Source: Firmicutes bacterium CAG:345
Lineage (GTDB): Bacteria > Bacillota_I > Bacilli_A > RFN20 > CAG-288
Length of the DNA stretch: 13,426 nucleotides
Reading direction: 5' to 3'
Assembly (NCBI GenBank): GCA_000433315.1
Contig: FR893369.1
Coordinates: 1-13,426, forward strand
The notes under the pieces were generated by a model that had not been told where the DNA came from, made no database searches, and worked only from the letters and a program-made list of their open reading frames with translations. A program made the translations under genes and the position numbers. This document shows, piece after piece, positions 1 through 6,659 of this stretch; the first letter of the stretch is position 1, and each line of letters opens with the position of its first letter.

Positions 1-489
1 TAAAGATGTACGAACTGCTGTTTGTGTAGCACCTGCCATAATGACAAAAGCTGCATCATTTTTATAAGAATCTGTAACTGATAAGGTAACATTTGAATGA
101 TTAGTATCAGTATATGCTGCAGATACATTAGCTTTAATTGTGTTGTAGAGTTCATTAACATCTTTACCAACATATTCAGCTAATTGATCATTGATAACTC
201 TAGTATATTCTTCGTTTCTAGCTGTACCATCCCAAACGCCTTCGCTGACTGTTGGAGTAACTTCGACAAAGTTTTTAGCTGTGATAACTTCTGTATCACG
301 TTCAACTTTAGTAATTTTGCTGGTCTTTGTATCAAATGTGACCTTTAAAGCTGCACCATAAGTGTGACCCCAAGCGCTATAAGAATATTCGCCACTTACA
401 GTTTTTGTAGTTTCGCCGCCATTGCAACTAGCAAGAACTAATGCACTGGAAGCTAAGACTAATGTAGATAAAATTTTAGATTTTTTCAT
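1..489 (-). CDS. FMN-binding domain lipoprotein, 3' end outside window
   Basis: This gene is open from its ATG at 489 to the window edge (163 codons), so its C-terminus is not seen. The N-terminus is a lipoprotein signal (MKKSKILST..., lipobox LASC with Cys22), implying export and lipid anchoring. The mature part begins with a beta-rich stretch (G-E-Y-S-Y ... Y-G-A-A-L-K-V-T-F ... K-I-T-K-V), as in FMN_bind (PF04205) domains. Near the edge lies AGATQTA (residues 153-159), close to the SGATxT/S motif whose last Thr (here Thr157) is the expected acceptor for covalent FMN attached by ApbE-type flavin transferases. Known relatives include RnfG/NqrC and PplA-like electron-transfer lipoproteins. 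A role in extracellular or membrane redox chemistry is inferred; no partner genes are visible. A GGGGGA ribosome site lies about 8 nt upstream of the ATG. First residue of the motif is Ala rather than Ser, so the family call is probable, not certain. Confidence 0.62.
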   Translation of the reverse strand, partial: MKKSKILSTLVLASSALVLASCNGGETTKTVSGEYSYSAWGHTYGAALKVTFDTKTSKITKVERDTEVITAKNFVEVTPTVSEGVWDGTARNEEYTRVINDQLAEYVGKDVNELYNTIKANVSAAYTDTNHSNVTLSVTDSYKNDAAFVIMAGATQTAVRTSL

Positions 490-519
490 TTAGTATTTTC
501 CCCCGAGTATTAGTTTAGC

Positions 520-547
520 ATTATACAAATTTTTATACAACTGTAAG
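520..547 (-). promoter_or_regulatory. Putative sigma-A promoter of the FMN-binding lipoprotein gene
   Basis: On the minus strand there is a perfect -10 TATAAT (520-525) and a -35 CTTACA (542-547) with a 16-nt spacer. The start codon at 489 lies about 30 nt downstream of the -10, leaving room for the GGGGGA ribosome site. The -35 hexamer matches TTGACA at only four positions, which suggests moderate strength. The -35 lies inside the cre-like palindrome at 542-555. Confidence 0.5.
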
Positions 548-555
548 CGCTTTGA
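542..555. promoter_or_regulatory. cre-like operator (CcpA site)
   Basis: TGTAAGCGCTTTGA matches the published cre consensus TGWAANCGNTNWCA at every defined position except the penultimate base (G for C), and its core AAGCGCTT is a perfect palindrome. It overlaps the -35 of the downstream lipoprotein gene, the arrangement in which CcpA bound with HPr-Ser-P represses. A paralogous LacI-family regulator with the same core preference would be an alternative reader. Confidence 0.55.
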
Positions 556-558
556 TTT

Positions 559-1077
559 TTAAAAATATATTCGATATTTGCGCATTATTGTATTCAAAAT
601 AAATTTTTTGTGCACATTTTGTCCAAAAAAATCAGCGTATGTCGTTCTATCAAAATACTTTTGATTTGCTGGTGATGGAGAAGAAAGATAATGTACCTCA
701 ATATCTGGATAATATTTTTTAAAAAGATTAAAAGCAGTCTTTCCAGTACAGGCAATTTTTATATTTTTATAAAAAAACATTTCTAAATTATTTACTTCAA
801 TATCCTTAATATTGCTATCTAATGATCCTTCTCTTGTGCACGATTTAATTACATCAAAAAGGGAGATATTATGTCTTGATAAAAATTCTTTTTTCTGTAT
901 TATTGTTTCTGGATATTTATCATTAAATATTTCCGATAAAATTCTATAAAATCTATTTTGAGAATGCATATAATAAAATCCATATTCTAGACTTTTAACA
1001 GATGGAAAAGAACCTAAGATCAAATACTTAGTATCTTTTGAAATAAATGGATCAAGACCTTTTAAGACCTGCTTCAT
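559..1077 (-). CDS. Hypoxanthine/uracil-DNA glycosylase, family 6 type
   Basis: The 172-residue product looks like the DNA-deoxyinosine glycosylase branch of the uracil-DNA glycosylase superfamily, which removes deaminated bases (hypoxanthine, in some members uracil) and starts base-excision repair. Counted from the ATG at 1077, motif 1 is LILGSFPSVKS (residues 19-29) followed by FYY..HSQNRF, with Asn41 in the position of the conserved motif-1 Asn. The middle motif LFDVIKSCTREGSLDSNIKD and the C-terminal SSPSPAN (132-138) complete the family pattern, and the length is typical. The reading frame extends up to a TTG at 1092, but the ATG at 1077 gives the usual family N-terminus; no strong ribosome site is seen. 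It overlaps the methyltransferase gene by 26 bp, so coupled translation is likely. It is cytoplasmic. The cre-bearing promoter of the next gene begins right after its stop. Confidence 0.82.
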   Translation of the reverse strand: MKQVLKGLDPFISKDTKYLILGSFPSVKSLEYGFYYMHSQNRFYRILSEIFNDKYPETIIQKKEFLSRHNISLFDVIKSCTREGSLDSNIKDIEVNNLEMFFYKNIKIACTGKTAFNLFKKYYPDIEVHYLSSPSPANQKYFDRTTYADFFGQNVHKKFILNTIMRKYRIYF

Positions 1078-1759
1078 ATAATGCGATAGCAACCGCGGTA
1101 GGTAAATTTAAAGAATCTACTTCTCCTGGCTGTTCAATTTTAATGGCATTTTCATTTAAAAATGAACGATCTAATCCTCTGGCTTCATTTCCAAATACCA
1201 ATGCATATTTACTTTCTTTTAGTTCTAAACTTTTTAAACCACGATTTGTTTGTAACATAAAAGGATAAAATTTGCGAGGATAAGCTTTTAAATACTCTTC
1301 GAATGATGAAAATGTTTGCTGCCTAACAAAAAATGCCGAGCCCATTGAAGAACGAATGACCTTTGGATTATATCTATCTGCAGCTGGTGTAATTATTGCT
1401 AAATCTTTAAAAGAAAAAGCAGCCATAGATCTCATAATATTTCCTAAATTTCCTTGATCAGAAGGATTGACTAAAACTACATGGGGGTTATTTTCATCAA
1501 GCTTTTCCTGATATTTTTTAAAAATAACCGCAACATGATCATTATCTTTCTCGGCTATTTTTCTAAATTCTTTTTCATTAGTCAAAAATGGTATATCTTC
1601 TAGCATACTTTTTAATTTAAAATACCCTTCCGAAGATAAAGCTTCTTCAGCTATTAACACTTTTTGAATCGCTTCTTTATGATATTTTACAAGTTCAAAG
1701 CTTGGATAAAATCCTAATGTATACGAATAATCATAATCTTTTTTGTATGGTTTAATCAT
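1052..1759 (-). CDS. SpoU/TrmH-family RNA 2'-O-ribose methyltransferase
   Basis: This 235-residue protein should transfer a methyl group from S-adenosylmethionine to a ribose 2'-OH in rRNA or tRNA. The three SpoU motifs are present: motif 1 VNPSDQGNLGNIMR (97-110, with Asn98 and Arg110), motif 2 LVFGNEARGLD (187-197, with Glu192) and motif 3 IKIEQPGEVDSLNLPTA (206-222, with Ser216 and Asn218). Motifs 2 and 3 form the trefoil-knot cofactor site. Residues about 25-85 look like a small L30e-like substrate-binding domain, so it resembles the TsnR/RlmB/YsgA branch rather than TrmL; the exact target cannot be told. No Shine-Dalgarno sequence precedes the ATG at 1759 (the leader is nearly all A/T), so initiation may be weak or from a short leader. 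It is followed by, and overlaps, the DNA glycosylase gene. Confidence 0.88.
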   Translation of the reverse strand: MIKPYKKDYDYSYTLGFYPSFELVKYHKEAIQKVLIAEEALSSEGYFKLKSMLEDIPFLTNEKEFRKIAEKDNDHVAVIFKKYQEKLDENNPHVVLVNPSDQGNLGNIMRSMAAFSFKDLAIITPAADRYNPKVIRSSMGSAFFVRQQTFSSFEEYLKAYPRKFYPFMLQTNRGLKSLELKESKYALVFGNEARGLDRSFLNENAIKIEQPGEVDSLNLPTAVAIALYEAGLKRS

Positions 1760-1774
1760 ATTTTTTATTTTTTT

Positions 1775-1802
1775 GTATAAGAAATTTTAATTTGACCACA
1801 CT
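1775..1802 (+). promoter_or_regulatory. Weak candidate sigma-F-like promoter of the spoIIQ-like gene
   Basis: GTATA (1775-1779) is followed after 14 nt by GACCACACT (1794-1802). This matches the sigma-F -10 pattern GGnnAnAnT at all defined positions but the second. The spacer is one or two bases shorter than usual for sigma-F promoters, and the start site would lie only about 15 nt before the ATG, so this is suggestive only. Confidence 0.22.
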
Positions 1803-1809
1803 TGTTCTT

Positions 1810-1816
1810 GAGGTGA
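1810..1816 (+). promoter_or_regulatory. Ribosome-binding site fixing the spoIIQ-like start
   Basis: GAGGTGA lies 5 nt before the ATG at 1822 and is an excellent Shine-Dalgarno match. It falls inside the longer open frame that begins with a TTG at 1792, so translation should begin at 1822 rather than 1792. Confidence 0.85.
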
Positions 1817-1821
1817 TAAAA

Positions 1822-2499
1822 ATGAAAAATCCATTTAAAAATATTAGTCCTGAAGTTAAAGGTGCTCTTCTTGTTTCTTCTTTGTCTTTACTCTTATTTT
1901 CTTCATTAGCTGGCTTTGGTATTCTTGTCAGCCGTTCTAATCAAGATGAACCTGTCGCTATATCTCCTTCATCTTCAATCTCCATAGATAATAGTTCTAG
2001 TTCTTCATCTTCTACTATAAGTCAAATAGAAAAAGAAGTTTTCAAAATTGAAAAACCATTTAAAGAAGATTGTTCATACTTGCATTATTTTTTCGATATC
2101 AGCTATGACATCGATGATCCCAAGCTTTCTAAAGCTTTACTAGAATATGAAGGATGTACTCATCAATCACGTGGAGTTGATTTCATCTTTGGACAGGATG
2201 AAGAATTTATGGTCTATAATTCTTATCCAGGAATTGTAAAAGCTATTGTAAGAAATGATAGAGTCTTTGGAAATATAATCAAAATTGAAAGCAATGATGG
2301 ATTAACTTTTATCTATGCAGGAATCAAATATATTGAAGTAAAAGTCAATCAAGAAGTTAAAAGCATGGAAACAATTGGAACTAGCGGTCCCACATCTTTT
2401 TCAGAGAAATATAACAATTCCCTTCATTTTGAAATAATGAAAGATGGAAAATATATCAATCCAGAAAAAGCTTTCGGCAAACAATCTGAAGAATTATAA
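1822..2499 (+). CDS. spoIIQ: SpoIIQ-like membrane-anchored degenerate LytM/M23 protein
   Basis: The 225-residue product has a short basic N-terminus, one membrane helix (about 15-37), a Ser-rich linker (48-67) and an extracytoplasmic M23/LytM-like domain (about 110-218). The metallopeptidase site is broken. Where active enzymes have HxGxD this has S-R-G-V-D (Ser116 to Asp120), and the HxH motif reads S-L-H-F-E (Ser200, His202). Ser in place of the first zinc His is as I remember it for Bacillus subtilis SpoIIQ, and spacing plus the GxVVxI, GLTxxY and GTSG segments follow that protein. SpoIIQ sits in the forespore membrane and binds SpoIIIAH in the channel linking forespore and mother cell. 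A zinc-free cell-wall scaffold outside sporulation is the alternative. It is the only clear plus-strand gene here, transcribed away from the methyltransferase gene and convergent with the maltodextrin operon. Confidence 0.68.
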   Translation: MKNPFKNISPEVKGALLVSSLSLLLFSSLAGFGILVSRSNQDEPVAISPSSSISIDNSSSSSSSTISQIEKEVFKIEKPFKEDCSYLHYFFDISYDIDDPKLSKALLEYEGCTHQSRGVDFIFGQDEEFMVYNSYPGIVKAIVRNDRVFGNIIKIESNDGLTFIYAGIKYIEVKVNQEVKSMETIGTSGPTSFSEKYNNSLHFEIMKDGKYINPEKAFGKQSEEL

Positions 2500-2610
2500 A
2501 ACGTAATATTTCTTGTATAAAATTTCTTAAATTTCTCCTTTTCTATATTTATTATACAACATAGTAATCTCCCTAACCAATAAGTGAAATTGCTATAGGT
2601 CAACAAAAAA

Positions 2611-2653
2611 TTGCAGAAATAATCCAAAATGGACTATATTTCTGCAACTTTTT
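2611..2653. terminator. Bidirectional intrinsic terminator
   Basis: Arms TTGCAGAAATA (2611-2621) and TATTTCTGCAA (2637-2647) pair perfectly. An imperfect inner part ends in TCC(A)/(T)GGA around an A-rich loop. There are six A's on the left flank (a U run for minus-strand transcripts) and five T's on the right. It starts right after the stop of the last maltodextrin-operon gene and also lies about 110 nt past the spoIIQ-like gene, so it can end both convergent transcripts. Confidence 0.88.
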
Positions 2654-3479
2654 AAATGTCATATATTTTTTCGAATTCTTGGTTATTATAAGTAATCTTT
2701 AAATCTTCTACTAAATATGTAAGATAGCGATATTTATAATCACCATTTTCATCAAATTCATCTAGTCTTTCTACTGTATATGCTTCTGTTTTTCTACTTT
2801 CAAGCATTCCTAAGGTATCACAGACAATTTTCGATGAATAAAGTCCTGTTATCTTTGTATCATCATCTTTATCAAATATAGCTAAACGATCTGTCTGGTA
2901 AACCATTTTTCCATCTTCAGTCATAGAGAATAAACTTTGATATTTTCTATTTTGATAAAGTGTATCGGCATAATACATTCCACCTATATATAAATCAGTT
3001 CCGACGATTTCAGAATAGAAAAATGAATTGATAGAAACATTCATAGAATCTAGACTAATATACTTTTCTTTTTCTTCATCGTTGATTCGCGTTTTATAAA
3101 TATATGGATAACCATCATGTTTTTCGGCGTAGCGAACACACTTTCTTGTATTTACTTTTTCGATAACATTTCCGGTAGCATCAGGATAGCTTGTAACAAA
3201 ATTTCCCGAATAGCTAGAATTAAGATAAGCGTAATAATTAGTATTATCTTCTTTATCTAAATAATAGAATGTATAACAGTTTCCAAGAACTTCATCAAGC
3301 TTATTGCCTTTATCATCTGTAGCATAATAAGTGGCATTATATTCAAGTTTAGCGTTATCAATGTTATTATAAGCATTTCCAAATCTAACTTTATTAAAAT
3401 AATCAACCATCCAACTAGGCATATTAGAAGAGCAAGATGTCAATAAAATAAGAGGTAATAAAAGCAAATATTTTTTCAT
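2652..3479 (-). CDS. Putative lipoprotein, last gene of the maltodextrin operon
   Basis: I do not recognise this 275-residue protein. It starts with a lipoprotein signal (MKKYLLLLPLILLTSC, Cys16), so it should be anchored on the outer face of the membrane. The mature part is rich in Tyr, Asp, Asn and Lys, has no Cys-rich or repeat pattern, and alternates polar and hydrophobic residues as in beta-sheet proteins; no membrane helix follows the signal. The frame opens at a TTG (3485), but the ATG at 3479 is two nucleotides after the stop of the gene before it (TGA TA ATG) and begins the signal peptide directly, so it was chosen; translational coupling is likely. It is followed at once by the operon terminator. 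A role in substrate binding or in assembly of the surface amylase/transport complex is only an inference from position. Confidence 0.82.
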   Translation of the reverse strand: MKKYLLLLPLILLTSCSSNMPSWMVDYFNKVRFGNAYNNIDNAKLEYNATYYATDDKGNKLDEVLGNCYTFYYLDKEDNTNYYAYLNSSYSGNFVTSYPDATGNVIEKVNTRKCVRYAEKHDGYPYIYKTRINDEEKEKYISLDSMNVSINSFFYSEIVGTDLYIGGMYYADTLYQNRKYQSLFSMTEDGKMVYQTDRLAIFDKDDDTKITGLYSSKIVCDTLGMLESRKTEAYTVERLDEFDENGDYKYRYLTYLVEDLKITYNNQEFEKIYDI

Positions 3480-3481
3480 TA

Positions 3482-4072
3482 TCAAGCGTAAGTATAATCA
3501 GCTATGACTTCTACAGTTTTATCTTTATCATTAGTAACTGTATTCAATGATTTAATGCTCTCTTTCACTAATAATCCCTGATTATTGTAATAATAATCAA
3601 AAACAAATCTACATGTAACTTTTATTGGTGTTCTTGCATCGACATTTGAAATTTGCAAATCTTTTTTATGCAATCCCAATGTGTAAAAGTGCAAAAGATT
3701 ATCAGAAGTAATTTCAACATAAAAACGTGGATCAGGATCAATTGTACTGGTCATAAATGTTGTAAATGTTTGAAAAACTTTTTCAATTTTATCTTCGCTA
3801 GTAGCATCAATTTGAAGTGGTACTGATCTATTATAAAATAAGGCTTTAGTAGTAGAAGTTAATGCTTGATCAGTTTTAACTGAAACTGAAGGATTGCAAT
3901 CATAAGAGACTACATGTCCTTTTCCTTCAACACTATATTTAGTATAGGTATGAGGTATTATATTTTGACAATACTCCAAATACTTTGCTTTTTCATCATC
4001 GACATTATAATAGGAATTACAGGAAGTAAGAAGAAGTAAAGGCGTAAGAAGAAATAATAGTTTCTTTTTCAT
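3482..4072 (-). CDS. Putative lipoprotein, sixth gene of the maltodextrin operon
   Basis: I do not recognise this 196-residue protein. It has a clear lipoprotein signal (MKKKLLFLLTPLLLLTSC, Cys18) and a soluble exported part of about 178 residues. The C-terminal half has alternating strand-like segments with aromatic residues (for example FVFDYYYNN near 157-165), and the chain ends in a strand (ADYTYA). Its signal peptide is very like that of the next gene, but I see no convincing similarity between the mature parts. A strong ribosome site AGGAGGT overlaps the stop of the malK-like gene and lies 6 nt before the ATG, so it is co-transcribed and well translated. Function is unknown. Linkage to the enlarged MalK and to a surface amylase suggests a glucan-uptake accessory, without direct evidence. 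Confidence 0.84.
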   Translation of the reverse strand: MKKKLLFLLTPLLLLTSCNSYYNVDDEKAKYLEYCQNIIPHTYTKYSVEGKGHVVSYDCNPSVSVKTDQALTSTTKALFYNRSVPLQIDATSEDKIEKVFQTFTTFMTSTIDPDPRFYVEITSDNLLHFYTLGLHKKDLQISNVDARTPIKVTCRFVFDYYYNNQGLLVKESIKSLNTVTNDKDKTVEVIADYTYA

Positions 4073-4083
4073 ATACTACCTCC

Positions 4084-6642
4084 TTAATAAAGTCTAATAT
4101 TCATCGATGGTTCAGTAATTGTACTACGAGTAATATCAGGTTTTATATGTATAACGCTTCCTTCTTCAAGTACTTTATCTGTCTTAATATAAACATTTTG
4201 TAATTCACCATTATAGTCAGAATAAGAACATTTTAAATATTTAGCGCTACCGAAATCTAATTGACCTATAACCTTAACTTCAATTCCTTCTTCAGCAATT
4301 TCATATGCATCATGTGGGATTTGGAAAACGAAAGAGCGGCTGAAAACCGATGTTCCTAAACCTTGAACTAACTTATTAGAAATTGTATCGTTAGATTCAA
4401 TAAAGAATTTATTGATATTAAAGAAGAATAATAAGTCAGCTAAACGTCCAGCATTCTTTTCTTCTTTGGCAATTTCAGCAAACTTGCGTCGATACTTTTT
4501 TTCAATAGATTTGACTGGGTCTTTATAGAATTCAATTTGTTCTTTAGCGCTTTTAACAGCATTTTTACTCTCAAGAATTTGTCTATTAAGACGATTTTTA
4601 ACTTGTGAAGTAGCAGTTTCATAATCGACTGAAGCACTATTTAAAGCATTATTTAAATCGCGTTCTTTTTGTGCTGGCAAAGTTTCTTTGAAAATACGAT
4701 GTTCTTCTTTACGACGTCTTAAAGTTAATTTATCTTTATTATTCTTCATAATTTCCGAATATGTCTTATTTTCATTTGCTACTCTTTCAGCATATTCTTT
4801 TTTATTATTAGCTTTAATTTCTTTTTGCTTTTCTTTATATTTTTGTTTAAGTGTGCTTAATTCTGCTTTAGCATTTGACTTAACATCAGCAATTTGTGGT
4901 GCTAAAGATTGTTGTAATGTTGCTAAATTATCAACAGCTTCTTTATATTTTTGAGCTACAACATCTTCAGTATATTGAGCTAATTCTTGCTTCTTTTCAA
5001 GCTCTAAAACACTCTTCTTTTCTTGAATTTTAGCTTGAATTTCAACCAGTCTTTGATCGTGTTCAGCTTTGAAAGAAGGTTGTGGATTATTTGCCATCAA
5101 AGTCTTATAATTGAAGAATTTTCCAACAAAAGTATCTGTATCACCTAATGGTTTCAAAACATTTACTTCATGTCCATCGACTAATTCATTAATATTTAAC
5201 ATTGTGAAATCGATATTAAATTTAACCTTAGATCCAATTTCATAATAATCATCAACAATTGCAAAGAATGTTCTATCAAAAGCATGCAAATAACATAATT
5301 TAGTGTCACCTATAGTCTCAATATTAGTAACTTCAGCTTCAAGAGCACCATTTTCATCAATTTTTATAGCTCTGGTTGATAAAGTTAAAACAGCTTCTTT
5401 ACTATCATTAACTTCAATTGTACTTGGCAATTGTATTTCATATCCTAAGAACTTCAAAACATGATCATTAATCTCACAATCGAAGGCATTTTCATATGGA
5501 ACTCTTGGAAGAATACTTTCTTCTGTATCAATATCGAAGAAATGTGCTTTGGACATATCTAATTTTGCGTTGATAATTTGACCAATTTGAATATTACCTA
5601 TATCATTTACTCTCATGATAATACGAGTAGATGTTTCAGCAAATCCATCACCATCCATATTAATATCACCATAAACTAAAGATTCAGCTCCAAGTTCCTC
5701 AAAGTGTGAAACTTTAACTTTAACAGTATTTTCAACATCATCATCTTTTGCAACAGATATATTTTCACAGCGAATACCAATATAAACTTTATGTTTTCCA
5801 TCTAGATATGATGGACGAACTTTAAGCATATCAGAATATGGAACATTAATTTCAGCATTCGACCATGAGAATTTAATATTAACTTTATCTTTTACACGGA
5901 GAAGAGTTCCTTGGAAGAAATTCATCTGCGGTGTACCGATAAATCCAGCAACAAATTTATTACATGGATAATTGTATAAATTTTTTGGAGTATCAATTTG
6001 TTGAACTTTTCCTAATTTCATAACAACTACTCTTGTACCCAAAGTCATAGCTTCAGTTTGGTCATGAGTAACATAGATGAAAGTGGTTTTCAATTGTTGA
6101 TGAAGTTTAGCAATTTCACTGCGCATTTGCGTACGAAGTTTAGCATCCAAGTTTGATAAAGGTTCATCGAGCAACATTACTTTTGGATCACGTAAAATAG
6201 CTCTACCTAAAGCAACACGTTGACGTTGACCACCACTCATTGCTTTCGGCTTTCTATCTAAGTAATCTTTTAAGCCTAAGATTTCAGCTGCCCATAAAAC
6301 TTTTTGATGAATAATTTCATTTTTAACATGACGAATTTTTAAACCAAATGCCATATTTTCATATATTGTCATATGTGGATATAATGCATAGTTTTGGAAA
6401 ACCATAGCAATATCTCTATCTTTAGGTTCAACATTATTAACTATTCTATTATCAATATATAATTCACCAGTTGTGATATCTTCAAGACCGGCAATCATTC
6501 TTAAAGTTGTGGATTTACCGCAGCCAGAAGGTCCGACAAAAACGATAAATTCGCCATCTTTAATATCCATAGTGAAATCACTAACAGCTTTTGTACCATT
6601 AGGATAAACTTTATAAATGTGTTCTAGTTTTACACTGGCCAT
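4084..6642 (-). CDS. Enlarged MalK/MsmK-type ABC ATPase with TOBE repeats and coiled coil
   Basis: Residues 1-240 are a complete CUT1-family ATPase powering sugar import: Walker A GPSGCGKST (37-45), Q-loop Gln83, signature MSGGQ (135-139), Walker B VMLLDE (155-160), D-loop SNLD and switch His193. Residues 240-375 are the usual MalK regulatory MOP/TOBE domain, ending in HFFD (367-370) where ordinary members of about 370 residues stop. This one continues to 852. Residues 383-487 look like a second TOBE module (TRAIKI, then EVTNIETIGD). About 524-730 is charged Lys/Glu/Gln-rich helix with few Pro or Gly, a predicted coiled coil. About 768-852 resembles a third TOBE module (FQIP, then EVKVIGQLDFG). 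No stop or frame break is seen. A strong AGGAGG lies 6 nt before the ATG. It follows the amylase gene by 17 nt. It should sit under MalF/MalG at the inner membrane face; what the extension does is unknown. Confidence 0.93.
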   Translation of the reverse strand: MASVKLEHIYKVYPNGTKAVSDFTMDIKDGEFIVFVGPSGCGKSTTLRMIAGLEDITTGELYIDNRIVNNVEPKDRDIAMVFQNYALYPHMTIYENMAFGLKIRHVKNEIIHQKVLWAAEILGLKDYLDRKPKAMSGGQRQRVALGRAILRDPKVMLLDEPLSNLDAKLRTQMRSEIAKLHQQLKTTFIYVTHDQTEAMTLGTRVVVMKLGKVQQIDTPKNLYNYPCNKFVAGFIGTPQMNFFQGTLLRVKDKVNIKFSWSNAEINVPYSDMLKVRPSYLDGKHKVYIGIRCENISVAKDDDVENTVKVKVSHFEELGAESLVYGDINMDGDGFAETSTRIIMRVNDIGNIQIGQIINAKLDMSKAHFFDIDTEESILPRVPYENAFDCEINDHVLKFLGYEIQLPSTIEVNDSKEAVLTLSTRAIKIDENGALEAEVTNIETIGDTKLCYLHAFDRTFFAIVDDYYEIGSKVKFNIDFTMLNINELVDGHEVNVLKPLGDTDTFVGKFFNYKTLMANNPQPSFKAEHDQRLVEIQAKIQEKKSVLELEKKQELAQYTEDVVAQKYKEAVDNLATLQQSLAPQIADVKSNAKAELSTLKQKYKEKQKEIKANNKKEYAERVANENKTYSEIMKNNKDKLTLRRRKEEHRIFKETLPAQKERDLNNALNSASVDYETATSQVKNRLNRQILESKNAVKSAKEQIEFYKDPVKSIEKKYRRKFAEIAKEEKNAGRLADLLFFFNINKFFIESNDTISNKLVQGLGTSVFSRSFVFQIPHDAYEIAEEGIEVKVIGQLDFGSAKYLKCSYSDYNGELQNVYIKTDKVLEEGSVIHIKPDITRSTITEPSMNIRLY

Positions 6643-6659
6643 ATTATGCCTCCTAATTT

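Noticed and set aside
547..552. GCGC palindrome after the DNA glycosylase stop as its terminator
   Set aside because: No loop or U run; it is the core of the cre-like site.
1792..1821. TTG start at 1792 for the spoIIQ-like gene
   Set aside because: It lies upstream of the excellent GAGGTGA site, which clearly serves the ATG at 1822.
1957..2020. Ser-codon repeat tract in the spoIIQ-like gene as a phase-variable repeat
   Set aside because: Codons are mixed TCT/TCA/TCC/AGT with no uniform unit, so slippage is unlikely; it is a linker.
2514..2562. TTGTATAA/TTATACAA inverted pair as a terminator for the spoIIQ-like gene
   Set aside because: Only 8 A/T-rich pairs across a loop of over 30 nt with no T run; the hairpin at 2611-2653 is far better.
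4688..4954. Hydrophobic 88-codon plus-strand frame opposite the MalK coiled coil
   Set aside because: Reverse complement of Lys/Glu-rich codons (AAA, GAA) gives Phe and Ser codons; it is a mirror image of the coiled-coil coding sequence with no ribosome site.
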